Of a DNA stretch of 64,000 nucleotides, positions 26,053-34,756 are shown in pieces; within the stretch, counting starts at the first letter, position 1; every line of letters begins with the position of its first letter. Where the stretch lies: the NCBI RefSeq assembly GCF_013256425.1, contig NZ_CP053904.1, positions 2,108,001 through 2,172,000 of the forward strand, written 5' to 3'. The translations under genes were made by a program, and so were the position numbers. The notes under the pieces are model-generated. The model did no database searches. It was not told where the DNA came from and saw only the letters and a program-made list of their open reading frames with translations. Origin of the DNA: Hymenobacter sp. BRD67 (lineage in GTDB: Bacteria; Bacteroidota; Bacteroidia; Cytophagales; Hymenobacteraceae).

Positions 26053-26116
26053 GTTGGTCGGCGCCATATTGTCCTGTCATTGTCAGCCGCCGGCAGTAGT
26101 TGCACTTAAAAAATCT

Positions 26117-26626
26117 ATGCGTCTTTCTCTTCCCGCTTTTTTAGTACTTGCCGCACCGCTGGCCGCACTGGCCCAAACCAAGCCCGCGCCAGCCAAGGCT
26201 CCTATTGTGCTCTCGCCGGGCAACATGCAGCTGCAAGCCGGTGGCGGGGCAGAAAATCGCCCCGACCACCCGCCTACTTTCCCCGGCGGCGAGGAGGCGA
26301 TGGGCGAGTTCTTCACTCAGAATGTGCAGATTCCGAATAAGGCCAAAGCGGCCCACGTCACGGGCGACGTGCTTGTAACGGCCACCGTGGGTACCGACGG
26401 CAAGCTCAGCAACCCCAAGATTGCCAAGGGCCTAACGCCTGAGTGCAACGCCGAAGCTCTGCGCGTGGTGCAAACGCTACCCGCCTGGCAGCCCGCTACC
26501 CGCCGAGGCGTGCCGGTGCCGGTGCTAGTGCAGGTGCCCGTGCCGTTCGACAATTCGGGCGTGGTGAAGTTTGAGAATAACCGCAAAGTGCCCCACTCGG
26601 CCAAGGACGCGCCGGGCCTGAATTAA
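26117..26626 (+). CDS. Exported TonB C-terminal-domain protein
   Basis: ATG 26117 gives MRLSLPAFLVLAAPLAALAQ, a clear signal peptide, so there is no N-terminal anchor as in true TonB. Residues ~60-155 form a TonB_C-like domain: PPTFPGGEEAMGEFF, VTGDVLVTATVGTDGKLSN, NAEALRVVQTLPAWQPATRRG and VPVLVQVPVPF. In Bacteroidota such domains also occur in stand-alone periplasmic proteins. The partner is unknown. The palindromic terminator at 26652 follows. A second TonB_C-like gene lies at the right edge of the window. Confidence 0.8.
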   Translation: MRLSLPAFLVLAAPLAALAQTKPAPAKAPIVLSPGNMQLQAGGGAENRPDHPPTFPGGEEAMGEFFTQNVQIPNKAKAAHVTGDVLVTATVGTDGKLSNPKIAKGLTPECNAEALRVVQTLPAWQPATRRGVPVPVLVQVPVPFDNSGVVKFENNRKVPHSAKDAPGLN

Positions 26627-26651
26627 CACACTGACCCCGTTAACCGATAAA

Positions 26652-26694
26652 AAAAGAACGTCATGCTTCACTGCGTTCAGCATGACGTTCTTTT
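26652..26694. terminator. Palindromic terminator of the GTCATGCT family
   Basis: AAAAGAACGTCATGCT pairs perfectly with AGCATGACGTTCTTTT around an 11-base loop. The complement carries GTCATGCTGAACGC...GAAGCATGAC. A relative is found at 36489-36568. Confidence 0.8.
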
Positions 26695-26785
26695 AGTGAA
26701 AGTTTAAGCGAGTAACTCAAAGCAATTTTGACTTGTTTGCGTCTGAGTAAATACGCAAGCCGGCTCCCGCCGGCCCGATTGAATT

Positions 26786-28630
26786 ATGGCCCGTAGTGGA
26801 ATGAATACCAGCGGCAGCGACGTCACCGCCGACCTGCCCAAACCGAAAGTAAATAAAGAGTCGCTTAAGCGCAGCCTGCGGATTTTCAAGTTCGTGCTGC
26901 CCTACCGGGCCAAGTTTATGGTGGGACTGCTGATGCTGGTGCTCAGCAGCAGCACGTTTATGGCGTTTCCGTGGGTAGCGGGTAAGCTGGTAGATGCGGC
27001 CAACCACAAGGCCGTATCGCTGCCAGGCGGCTTCACGCTGGATATCAACCGTATTGCGCTGCTGCTATTTCTGGTTATTGTGTGCCAGGGCTTTTTCTCG
27101 TTCGGGCGCATCTGGTTTTTCACGCAGGTAAGCGAGTTTACGGTGCGCGACATCCGGCAGGCGCTCTACGCCAAGTTTGTGCAGCTGCCCATCCCCTTTT
27201 TCGAGCAAAACCGCGTGGGAGCCATTACGTCGCGGATTACCTCAGACGTGGCCCAGATTCAGGATACGTTTTCGCTGACGCTGGCGGAACTGTTCCGGCA
27301 AGTATTTACGCTGCTGGGCGGTATTACCTTCATTATGCTGGTGTCGGTAAAGCTATCGCTGTTTATGCTGGTTACGTTTCCGCCCATTGTGCTGGCGGCC
27401 GGGCTATTCGGGCGAAAAATCCGGACCTTAGCCAAGACGACTCAGCAGGAGCTGGCCCACACCAACACCATTGTAGAAGAGACCTTGCAGGCCATCAATT
27501 CGGTAAAGGCGTTTACCAACGAGCGGTTTGAGACTGCCCGCTACCAGGTGTCGCTGAACAAGGTGGTGCGGGCCGCCCTGCAAAGCAATCTGTACCGCGG
27601 CGGTTTCGTATCCTTCGTTATTATCGGCCTGTTTGGCGGTATCATTCTGGTGCTGTGGCGCGGCGCTACGCTGGTCTATACGGCCGGCCCCGGCCACCTC
27701 GAAATTGGCCAGCTCGTGTCGTTTATCATTTACACGGCCTTCATCGGTGCGTCGGTGGCGGGCCTGGGCGAGCTGTATGGCAAAGTGCAGAGCACGCTGG
27801 GCGCGAGCGAGCGCATCCTCGAAATTCTCGACGAAACGCCCGAGCCAACGCTGCACGAGCCGGCCACCGGCCTCGTGCCGACCCAGATTCAGGGCGACAT
27901 CCGCTACGAGCACGTAGTTTTCCGCTACCCTACCCGGCCCGACATTGCGGTGCTGCAGGATATCGACTTTCACATTGCGGCAGGCGAGAAAATCGCGCTC
28001 GTCGGGCCCAGCGGCGCAGGCAAAAGCACCATTGCCGGCCTGCTGATGCAGTTTTACCCGCTCAGCGGCGGCCGTATCCTGGTCGATGGCCACGACGTGG
28101 CGGCCTATGACCTCACCAGCCTGCGCCGCCACATCGGCATTGTGCCGCAGGAAACGCTGCTTTTCGGCGGCTCCATCCGCGAGAATATTGCCTACGGCAA
28201 GCCCAACGCCAGCGACGAGGAGATTATCGAAGCCGCCCGCCGGGCCAACGCCTGGCAGTTTATCAGCGCTTTTCCCGAGACCCTCGATACGGTGGTCGGC
28301 GACCGGGGCATCAAGCTCTCTGGCGGGCAGCGCCAGCGCGTGGCCATCGCCCGCGCCATCCTCAAAAACCCGGCGGTCCTCATTCTGGACGAAGCTACCT
28401 CGTCGCTCGACAGCGAGAGCGAGAAGCTGGTGCAGGGTGCCCTCGATGAGCTGATGCAGAACCGCACCAGCCTCATCATCGCCCACCGGTTGTCTACGAT
28501 TCGGAAAGTCGATAAAATCCTGGTTATCGACGGCGGCCGCATCGTGGAAGCCGGCACCCACGAAGAGTTGAGCGACCGTGAGGGCGGGCTCTATGCGAAT
28601 TTGCTGCGGTTGCAGTTTGAGCTGGCGTAA
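26786..28630 (+). CDS. ABC exporter (MsbA/multidrug type, fused permease and ATPase)
   Basis: 614 residues from ATG 26786. The N-terminal ~340 residues hold six membrane helices (FMVGLLMLVLSSSTFMAFPW, ALLLFLVIVCQGFFSF, VFTLLGGITFIMLVSV and others). The C-terminal ATPase has Walker A GPSGAGKST, the Q-loop, signature LSGGQRQRVAIARA, Walker B VLILDEATSSLD and the H-loop IIAHRLSTI. A homodimeric exporter of lipids, drugs or peptides in the inner membrane. Substrate unknown. All catalytic motifs are intact and the frame is unbroken. Confidence 0.9.
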   Translation: MARSGMNTSGSDVTADLPKPKVNKESLKRSLRIFKFVLPYRAKFMVGLLMLVLSSSTFMAFPWVAGKLVDAANHKAVSLPGGFTLDINRIALLLFLVIVCQGFFSFGRIWFFTQVSEFTVRDIRQALYAKFVQLPIPFFEQNRVGAITSRITSDVAQIQDTFSLTLAELFRQVFTLLGGITFIMLVSVKLSLFMLVTFPPIVLAAGLFGRKIRTLAKTTQQELAHTNTIVEETLQAINSVKAFTNERFETARYQVSLNKVVRAALQSNLYRGGFVSFVIIGLFGGIILVLWRGATLVYTAGPGHLEIGQLVSFIIYTAFIGASVAGLGELYGKVQSTLGASERILEILDETPEPTLHEPATGLVPTQIQGDIRYEHVVFRYPTRPDIAVLQDIDFHIAAGEKIALVGPSGAGKSTIAGLLMQFYPLSGGRILVDGHDVAAYDLTSLRRHIGIVPQETLLFGGSIRENIAYGKPNASDEEIIEAARRANAWQFISAFPETLDTVVGDRGIKLSGGQRQRVAIARAILKNPAVLILDEATSSLDSESEKLVQGALDELMQNRTSLIIAHRLSTIRKVDKILVIDGGRIVEAGTHEELSDREGGLYANLLRLQFELA

Positions 28631-28712
28631 GTAAACCTTTAGCGTACTGCTTAAACTACCCGCAACTCGTGTGCTACCTTAAGCTGCTATAGCACGAAAA
28701 ATAACCTTTAAC

Positions 28713-28740
28713 CTGGCGCGAGTATAGCGGAACTTGTGCC
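28713..28740. repeat. Partial MITE-like end, copy D
   Basis: CTGGCGCGAGTATAGCGGAA and CTTGTGCC resemble the terminal ~30 bases of the family at 29440. Only one end is present. It sits 35 bases past the end of the Uma2 gene. Confidence 0.55.
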
Positions 28741-28774
28741 ACGCTATTACCCCAGCGCTTAAGGTGCAACCGCT

Positions 28775-29377
28775 CTATCTCGCTTCCTCAAAAATATCCT
28801 TCCAGTCAACCGCTAGCTCTGGTAGCGTATGTGATTGCATAAGCCCCGGCTCAGCGTAGGTACCAAGAGGCTCATATTGGCCTTCGGCGGAGAGCGCATA
28901 CGCCACAATGGTTTGCTCACCGGGAAAGGCAATCCAATATTCGCCCACCCCATTTTCGGCGTAGATGTCAAATTTGGTGCGCGTATCGAGTACCAGCGAG
29001 TTGGGCGACACGATTTCGATTATCCAGTCGGGAGCACATAGACAGCCGCGCTTATCGATTTTAGTGCGGTCGCAGATGACGCTGATATCCGGTTGCACCA
29101 CCGTTTGAATCTGGGCATCGCCGTTACCAGTGCTGCGCAGCAGCCGCACATCGAAGGGCGCGGAAAATACCTGGCAGGGCCGGTGTTTCAAAAATCCATA
29201 TAATTCTCCGTGAAGATTAGACGCGATTTGTTGATGCTCCGATGTGGGAGCAGACATTTTGCGGAGTATCTTACCCTTTATGAGTTCGACATACTCCGTG
29301 AATCGCCAGCTCAGGTAGTCGGCGTAGGTGTAGGACTGCGTAAGGTCGAGTTACGAAAGGTCAGTAATGGGAGGCAT
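28775..29377 (-). pseudogene. Uma2-family endonuclease-like protein with an early stop
   Basis: Family features: PDISVICDR and WIIEIVSPNSLVLDTRTKF carry the restriction-like PD...(D/E)xE core of DUF820/Uma2, and GEYWIAFP and LPELAVDWKDIFEE close the fold. The natural start appears to be ATG 29377, giving MPPITDLS, stop, LDLTQSYTYADYLSWRFTEYVELIKGKI in one unbroken frame, a typical Uma2 N-terminus. The stop is TAA at 29351-29353. Translation from the internal ATG at 29257 would lose ~40 residues of the fold. The gene is flanked by MITE-like ends at 28713 and 29440. Either a real nonsense mutation or a base-call error; the role of Uma2 proteins is not established. Confidence 0.7.
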
Positions 29378-29439
29378 GATGCTGAAATATACGTCTGTCT
29401 TAGCCGTCAGGCTACAGCCTCGGGCACCGGGCCTGTAAG

Positions 29440-29795
29440 CTGGCGCGAGTTTAGCGCAGCGTAGCTCGTGCCTTTTTTACTGGTGGAGGTTGTATCTCCA
29501 ATGCCGCTCTAGCGGCAAGGCGGAAACACCACATGCATCGCGCAAACGAGTGGTTCTATGGGAGGGAGTTGACGAAAGCGCAGTTACTGGACTGCGTTGA
29601 AAGTGCTATGGCACTTTCGCTGAAGCTAATCAGTCAGTCAACTCTCATTTATGTATCCATTGCTGCTGAAACTAAGGCATCAGTGGCCATGCGCCTGGTT
29701 AGGCTTTTTCAACAACGAAAGATTAAGCGACTGTATTTATTGACGCACTGCGCCTAAGTTAGTGCTGATGCTTATTTCGCCTAAACTCGCGCCAG
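29440..29795. repeat. MITE-like element, copy C (356 bp)
   Basis: Starts CTGGCGCGAGTTTAGCGC and ends with the complement of CTGGCGCGAGTTTAGGCG. The first ~110 bases match copies A and B up to TTCTATGGGAGG, then ~215 bases are different. A 74-codon open frame inside (29533-29757) has no recognisable features. Its right end supplies the last codons and stop of the NCS1 gene. Confidence 0.7.
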
Positions 29796-31273
29796 TGAGT
29801 TAAGTCCTTGTGCACGCATCAGTCCCCAGTACACCCCACCGGCCACGAAGAAGCCCACGAACCAGGCGTAATTATATACTTCCAGCAGCCAGGGCCACAC
29901 GGCCGCTTTGTCGAACACGCTAATGGCAGCCAGGAAGCCGGGTACACAAGGCAGAATACCAAGTACCAGCGCCACGAGGGCCACTGGATTGAAGCCGCGC
30001 TTATAGGTGTAGCGACCCTCCTGTTGGTATAAGTCGGACACTGATAATTCCTGGTGGCGCAGCAAATAATAATCGGTAATGAGGATGCCGCCAATGGGGC
30101 CTAGTAGCGCCGAGTAGCCGACCAGCCAGGTAAAGATGAAGCCGCTTGGGTCGGCGATGAGCTTCCAGGGAAAGATGAGCAGGCCCACGATGCCGGTGAA
30201 ATAGCCGCCCATCCGGAAGCTGATGCGCTGCGGCGCGAGGTTGGCAAAGTCGTTGGCGGGGCTCACGATGTTAGCGGCGATGTTGGTGGCCAGGGTGGAG
30301 AGCGCCACAGCCAGCATAGCGCCTGTCACGAGCCAGCGGCCTTCGAAGCGGCCGGCCAGCACTACCGGGTCCCAGATGGTGGTGCCGTAGATGAGCAGCG
30401 TGGCCGAGGTAACGGCCACGCCCACAAACGAAAACAGCGTCATCGGCAGGGGTAGGCCCAGCGCCTGGCCCACCTGCTGCGCCCGCTGGCTGGTGGCGTA
30501 GCGCGTAAAATCAGGGATATTGAGCGAGAGCGTGGCCCAGAAGCCGACCATACCAGTAAGCGAGGGAAAGAAGAACTTCCAGAAGCCGCCTGGCGTGGTG
30601 AAGTGCGAGGGTTGCGCCAGAATCGGCCCCAGGCCGTGGCCGGCCGAGATGGCCCACAGCAGCAGCGCCAGCGCGGCGGCCGGCAGGAAAAATGCCTTAA
30701 ATACCAAGAGTTTGCGAATGCTATCGACGCCCAGGTACACCACACCCATATTCAGCAGCCAGAATAGAAAGAACGTACTAGCTGGCCCCGTGGCCAGCCC
30801 CAGCTGGCTGGGAAAACGGCCGGCAGCGTGCCCAGCCCCGGCCACCAGCGCACGGCAGCCTGGTAGCAGGCGTAGCCGCCAATCCAAGTCTGAATGCCAA
30901 ACCACCCGCAGGCGATAACCGCCCGCAGCAAGGCCGGCACATTAGCCCCCAGCACGCCGAAGCTGGCCCTCGCAAACACCGGAAACGGAATACCGTAGCG
31001 CGTACCCGCCCGGCCATTCAATAGCATGGGCACGAGCACGATGGCATTGCCCAGAAAGATAGTCAGCAGCGCCTGCCACCAGTTCATGCCGCCCTGAATG
31101 AGCGAGCTGGCCAGCATGTAGGTGGGGATGCACAGACTCATGCTAATCCAGAGCGCGGCGTAGTTCCAGGTGCCCCAGGTGCGGGCGGCGGCAGGCACCG
31201 GGGCCAGGTCTTTGCTGGTGAGGCTGGCGGCTGGCGCCGCAGTTTCAGTGACGGCGGAGTACGAAATTTCCAT
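29781..31273 (-). CDS. NCS1-family nucleobase/allantoin permease (one frameshift)
   Basis: ATG 31273 starts MEISYSAVTET. Family features include RTWGTWNYAALWISMS, YMLASSLIQGGMNWWQA, YGIPFPVFARASFGVLGANVP, IACGWFGIQTWIGGYA and later VSPANDFANLAPQRI and LIADPSGFIFTWLVGYSALLGPIGG. About 12 membrane helices. It imports purines, cytosine, uracil, allantoin or a hydantoin with a cation; which one is not visible. The frame breaks at 30810-30812, where adding one C on the coding strand continues AVFPSQLGLATGPASTFFLF. The final codons LARV-stop (CTG GCG CGA GTT TAG) lie inside MITE-like copy C, so the natural C-terminus was replaced. Confidence 0.8.
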
Positions 31274-31385
31274 GCGCTAGGCAGCCGCCGGAAATTACTT
31301 GGACCTGGCCGCCACCGCAAGCTACTCGCCAAGCAACACTTACCAAAAAAGTGGCTGGCTCTGCCAGGGAGCAAACACTGCATAA

Positions 31386-31419
31386 AAAAGGCGATTACCA
31401 CTGCTGGTAATCGCCTTTT
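31386..31419 (-). terminator. Terminator after the small secreted-protein gene
   Basis: AAAAGGCGATTACCA pairs with TGGTAATCGCCTTTT around a 4-base loop, 34 bases past the stop at 31453. Confidence 0.85.
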
Positions 31420-31452
31420 CGGGGGCGCCTGGCCTCAAGGGCAACGCACGGG

Positions 31453-31761
31453 CTACATTTTGGTTTTCACTTTCGTTTTGCCGTCCGACATAGAGCCTTT
31501 GTCTTTGTGCATTTTACGGCTATGGGCGCTTTTTTGACCGCTCAGATTGGCGCTGTTGCCCATAGTGCCATCCACGGCGATGCTTTCGGGATTGTTAACG
31601 TTGGAGCCCGACTGATTCAGCGGCCGGGGGATGGTTACGGTTCCGTTTTCCATCACGGAGCCGGTAGAGGATGTTCCGGTTCTAGGCGTAGTTTGGGCAA
31701 ACGCAACGATGCTCAGGCAAATGGCGCAGGCAGCAAGTAGCAGAGTTTGGGCAGCTTTCAT
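31453..31761 (-). CDS. Small exported basic protein, unknown function
   Basis: ATG 31761 gives MKAAQTLLLAACAICLSIVA and a signal peptide ending near AFAQ; an upstream in-frame start would bury the signal. The mature part of ~80 residues is Ser/Thr/Asn-rich, then strongly basic (SGQKSAHSRKMHKDKGSMSD, KTKVKTKM). Low complexity and no cysteines suggest disorder; no family recognised. Transcribed alone, with a good terminator. Confidence 0.6.
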   Translation of the reverse strand: MKAAQTLLLAACAICLSIVAFAQTTPRTGTSSTGSVMENGTVTIPRPLNQSGSNVNNPESIAVDGTMGNSANLSGQKSAHSRKMHKDKGSMSDGKTKVKTKM

Positions 31762-31902
31762 ACTAAATGGAATGTTTGACGTGGAAAAGAAAGTGCGGCA
31801 GTTGCACACTATCAACACGCTATACGGTTCGTTAGCCGGTGGTGTTGCCCTGCAAAAATATTTTGATTTTCATTATATTTTAAATATATTAATTATAATA
31901 TA

Positions 31903-33395
31903 TTACATCCGCAGCAGGCCTTCGGCCAGGGCCCGGTCGTTGCCCAGCCGGGGCACCTTATTCTGGCCACCCAGCTTACCCACGCTTTTCATATAGCGCT
32001 GAAATGCCCCGGCCGGCAGCGCGCGCAGCACCAGCGGCACCAGGATACTACCCTGGCGCAGGTCGTCGTAGTAGGCATTGCGCTGACGCAGATTGGCATC
32101 CAGGGCCGCCCAAAGCTGGCCAGGTCGTACGGGGCCTGCGCAAACTCGATAAGCCACTCGTGGCGCGAGGGCTGAGTCTTGTCCTCGCTCACGAGCGGGG
32201 CCACAGTAAACTCGGTTACCTCCGTTTCGGGATGCTGACGCACTGCTTCCCGCAAGGCCGCTTCAACTTCCTCACCGATGACATGCTCGCCGAAAGCCGA
32301 AAGAAAATGCTTGATGCGGCCCGTCACTACTACGCGGTGCGGGTGCAGGTCAACGAAGCGCACCGTATCGCCGAGCGAGTAGGCCCATAGCCCGGCATTA
32401 GAAGTAAGCACAACGGCGTACTGCTTATCCAACTCGACCTCGGCAATGGTAAGTCGGGGCGGGTTTTCTTCAAAAAAGCGCCCAGCGGGCACAAACTCGA
32501 AGAAAATGCCGCTGTCCAGGCGCAGCAGCAGGCCGGGGTTGCCGGGCTGGTCCTGAAACGCCAGAAAGCCCTCAGAGGCCGGAAACAGCTCGATGCCATC
32601 GACCGGCCGACCGATGCTTTCGAGCAGGCGGGCGCGGTAGGGCTCCATGCTCACGCCGCCCGAGACAAAGAGGTCGAACGCCGGAAAAATCTCGCCCACC
32701 AGCCGCCCGGTGCGGGCAGTGAGGCGGTCGAAATACATCTGTACCCAGGGCGGAATACCAGATATAAGCGTCATTTTTTGCCCCAGCGTTTCGCCCACAA
32801 TCGCGTCGAGCTTGGTTTCCCAATCCTGGAGGCAGTTGGTAGCATAACTGGGCAGCTGATTGCGGCGCAAGTACGCCGGAACATGGTGATTGACGATACC
32901 CGAAAGCCGGCCGGTCGGAATACTGCCTACCCTTTCCAGCTCGGGCGAGCCGGAAAGAAAAATGAGCCGGCCATCGAGAAAGCGCGCTTTGCCGGTGGCG
33001 GCTACGTAGTGCAGCAGCGCATCTTTTGCCCCATTGATATGGTTGCCGATGCTGGCCCTGGTAATCGGGATATACTTGGCGCCGCTGGTAGTACCGCTGG
33101 TTTTGGCCAGGTACAGCGGCCGGCCGGGCCAAAGCGCGTTGGGCTCCCCGGCTTTTACCCGGTCGAAATACGGCTTAAGAGCCTCGTAGTCGCGAACGGG
33201 CACGCGGGCAGCAAAGTCGGCGGGCGTTTGGATTGCCCCAAAATCGTGCGCCCGGCCGAAGGCCGTACCGGCGGCGGTGCGCGTCAGCTCGCGCAGCAGG
33301 TGCAGTTGCGTGGCGGCCGGGTGGCGCTGCCACTGCCGGTAGCGGTGCACAGTGTAGGCCGCCAGCGGGCGGCTCAAGGCGGCTTTTAGTCCCAT
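31903..33395 (-). CDS. GH3-family acyl-adenylate-forming enzyme (one frameshift)
   Basis: The start is set at ATG 33395 (MGLKAALSRPLAAYTVHRY) because a -7 box (33402-33409) lies 6 bases before it. GH3 features: HLLRELTRTAAGTAFGRAHDF, the P-loop-like YLAKTSGTTSGAKYIPIT, SGGVSMEPYRARLL, ELFPASEGFLAFQD, WAYSLGDTVRFVDLHPHRV and TGRIKHFLSAFGEHV. Plant GH3 enzymes adenylate hormone acids and join them to amino acids; bacterial ones are mostly uncharacterised. The frame breaks near 32111-32117 and resumes as LWAALDANLRQRNAYYDDLR and SVGKLGGQNKVPRLGNDR to the stop at 31903. One missing base explains it. Cytoplasmic. Confidence 0.8.
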
Positions 33396-33401
33396 CAAAG
33401 G

Positions 33402-33409
33402 CAAAAATA
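33402..33409 (-). promoter_or_regulatory. -7 box (TATTTTTG) of the GH3 gene
   Basis: Fits TAnnTTTG on the minus strand and ends 6 bases before ATG 33395; it favours that start over a longer frame. Confidence 0.45.
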
Positions 33410-33626
33410 GGTTGGCCACCCGCGGCAAGGTGGTTTTTGCGCCAAGGCAAGAGGCTGCGGGGTAAGCTTTAGCGGCACCAGCTGGATAAGCTGTGGGTCG
33501 GCTTGGTTATTTTGTCTAGCTTTACACTTGCAAAAGCTGCACAAATCTTTGTAGCCTTGCGCCCGTATCACTGCTGCCAGCTTGAGTGCCGGCAGTTATT
33601 TTTTTCCTCATTTTCTTACTCTCCTC

Positions 33627-34058
33627 ATGATTAATCAATTTGGCAAAGCGCAATGGCAGGGCGATGGCAAAGGCCACGGCACTATCAGCACCAAAAGTGG
33701 CGTAGTCGAAGCCCCTTATTCGGTAGGCTCGCGCTTCGAAGGCCAGAAAGGCACCAACCCGGAAGAGCTTATCGGGGCGGCGCACGCGGGCTGCTACACC
33801 ATGTTTCTGTCGATTGTGCTGGCGCAGCACGGCCACACGGTAGAAGACCTTACTACCACCTCGACCGTGACCCTGGACCCTTCCCAGAACCCGCCGGTTA
33901 TCACCAAGATTCACGTGAGCACCGAGGGAAAAGTAACCGGCGGTAACATCACGCCTGAAGACTTTCAGAAGCACGCCGAGTTTGCCAAGGCCAACTGCCC
34001 GGTATCAAAAGTATTGAGCGCGGTGCCCGAAATGACCCTGGCAGCTAAATTGAGCTAA
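33627..34058 (+). CDS. OsmC-family peroxidase (hydroperoxide reductase)
   Basis: ATG 33627; 143 residues, the usual size. Catalytic cysteines are present in AGCYTM (Cys56) and ANCPVSK (Cys124), with the family's NPEELIGAAHAGC lead-in. OsmC/Ohr proteins reduce organic hydroperoxides in the cytoplasm using thiols. GKGHGTISTKSGVVEAPYS at the N-terminus resembles the OsmC rather than the Ohr branch. An inverted repeat follows the stop directly (34056-34144). Confidence 0.9.
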   Translation: MINQFGKAQWQGDGKGHGTISTKSGVVEAPYSVGSRFEGQKGTNPEELIGAAHAGCYTMFLSIVLAQHGHTVEDLTTTSTVTLDPSQNPPVITKIHVSTEGKVTGGNITPEDFQKHAEFAKANCPVSKVLSAVPEMTLAAKLS

Positions 34059-34144
34059 GAGTTAAAAGCTATGAGTTAAGAGTTGAGAGGTTGGCACTTA
34101 GCCAGACTGTTTGCCAGCTCTTAACTTATACCTTTTAACTCTTA
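34056..34144. repeat. Inverted repeat between the OsmC gene and the next gene
   Basis: Two 27-base arms at 34056-34082 and 34118-34144 pair at 24 of 27 positions (TAAGAGTTAAAAG at the outer ends). They are built of GAGTTAAGAG-like simple sequence. It probably ends OsmC transcription, and its right arm stops 2 bases before the next -7 box. Confidence 0.65.
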
Positions 34145-34146
34145 CC

Positions 34147-34154
34147 TACTTTTG
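34147..34154 (+). promoter_or_regulatory. -7 box (TACTTTTG)
   Basis: Fits TAnnTTTG and ends 4 bases before ATG 34159, so the transcript should have almost no leader. Confidence 0.5.
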
Positions 34155-34158
34155 CTCC

Positions 34159-34650
34159 ATGCCCACTGGTACTACCCGCATTCGCTTACGCCCGGCCAAC
34201 TCCTCCCGCCTCTCGTTTGGAGTGCAGGTTTCACTGGCCCTTTTTGCCATACTCTATGCCGTACTGATGCTGCGCAACTCGCCCAGCAGCCAGGATTTTT
34301 ACTGGCTGAACTATGTTTTTCTGGCGGGGTGCGTGCTGTATCTGGGTTTTATTCTGGTACATAATGCCCCGGTGTTCGGTACGCAGAGCTACTTCGAGTT
34401 TGCGCCCGGCTACCTGGTGCACAAGGCGGGCCTGTTTCGCCCCAAGCAGGTATTTGCCGCCGAGAATATGAGCTTGCTTGAACTCATGCCCCGCCAGCTG
34501 CGGGTGCGCCTCAAAGACGGTGATATCCATGTGCTGAACATGCGCGAGGTGAAAGGCACCCGCCGCCGCGCCGTGCTCCGGGGCCAGCTCGAAAGCTTCG
34601 CCAAACGCTACGGCGTGGCCTTGCGCGAGGAAAACCCAGCGGCTGCGTAA
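34159..34650 (+). CDS. Small membrane protein with PH-like C-terminal part, unknown
   Basis: ATG 34159 (MPTGTTRIRLRP) follows the -7 box directly; upstream in-frame starts are therefore unlikely. 163 residues. Two membrane helices (VQVSLALFAILYAVLML; YVFLAGCVLYLGFILV), then ~90 residues of beta-rich sequence, FEFAPGYLVHKAGLFRPKQV and LRVRLKDGDIHVLNMREV, which resembles a bacterial PH-like domain. No named family is certain. The N-terminus is basic and likely cytoplasmic. It sits alone between OsmC and the hexose phosphate mutase. Confidence 0.6.
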   Translation: MPTGTTRIRLRPANSSRLSFGVQVSLALFAILYAVLMLRNSPSSQDFYWLNYVFLAGCVLYLGFILVHNAPVFGTQSYFEFAPGYLVHKAGLFRPKQVFAAENMSLLELMPRQLRVRLKDGDIHVLNMREVKGTRRRAVLRGQLESFAKRYGVALREENPAAA

Positions 34651-34718
34651 GCGCTGAACTTCGCTGCCCCGGCCTCGTACCTAAAACAACCCCTTGTAAG
34701 GACGCCCAATGGCGTCTT

Positions 34719-34726
34719 TACTTTTG
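34719..34726 (+). promoter_or_regulatory. -7 box (TACTTTTG) of the phosphohexomutase gene
   Basis: Fits TAnnTTTG; the start codon follows 30 bases later, a normal leader length. Confidence 0.45.
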
Positions 34727-34756
34727 TGCGTCCCCGCTTCTTCAACTTTCTTTCCC

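Noticed and set aside
29533..29757. 74-codon frame inside MITE-like copy C
   Set aside because: It spans the joint between shared and unique parts of the element, has no recognisable domain and is absent from the other copies.
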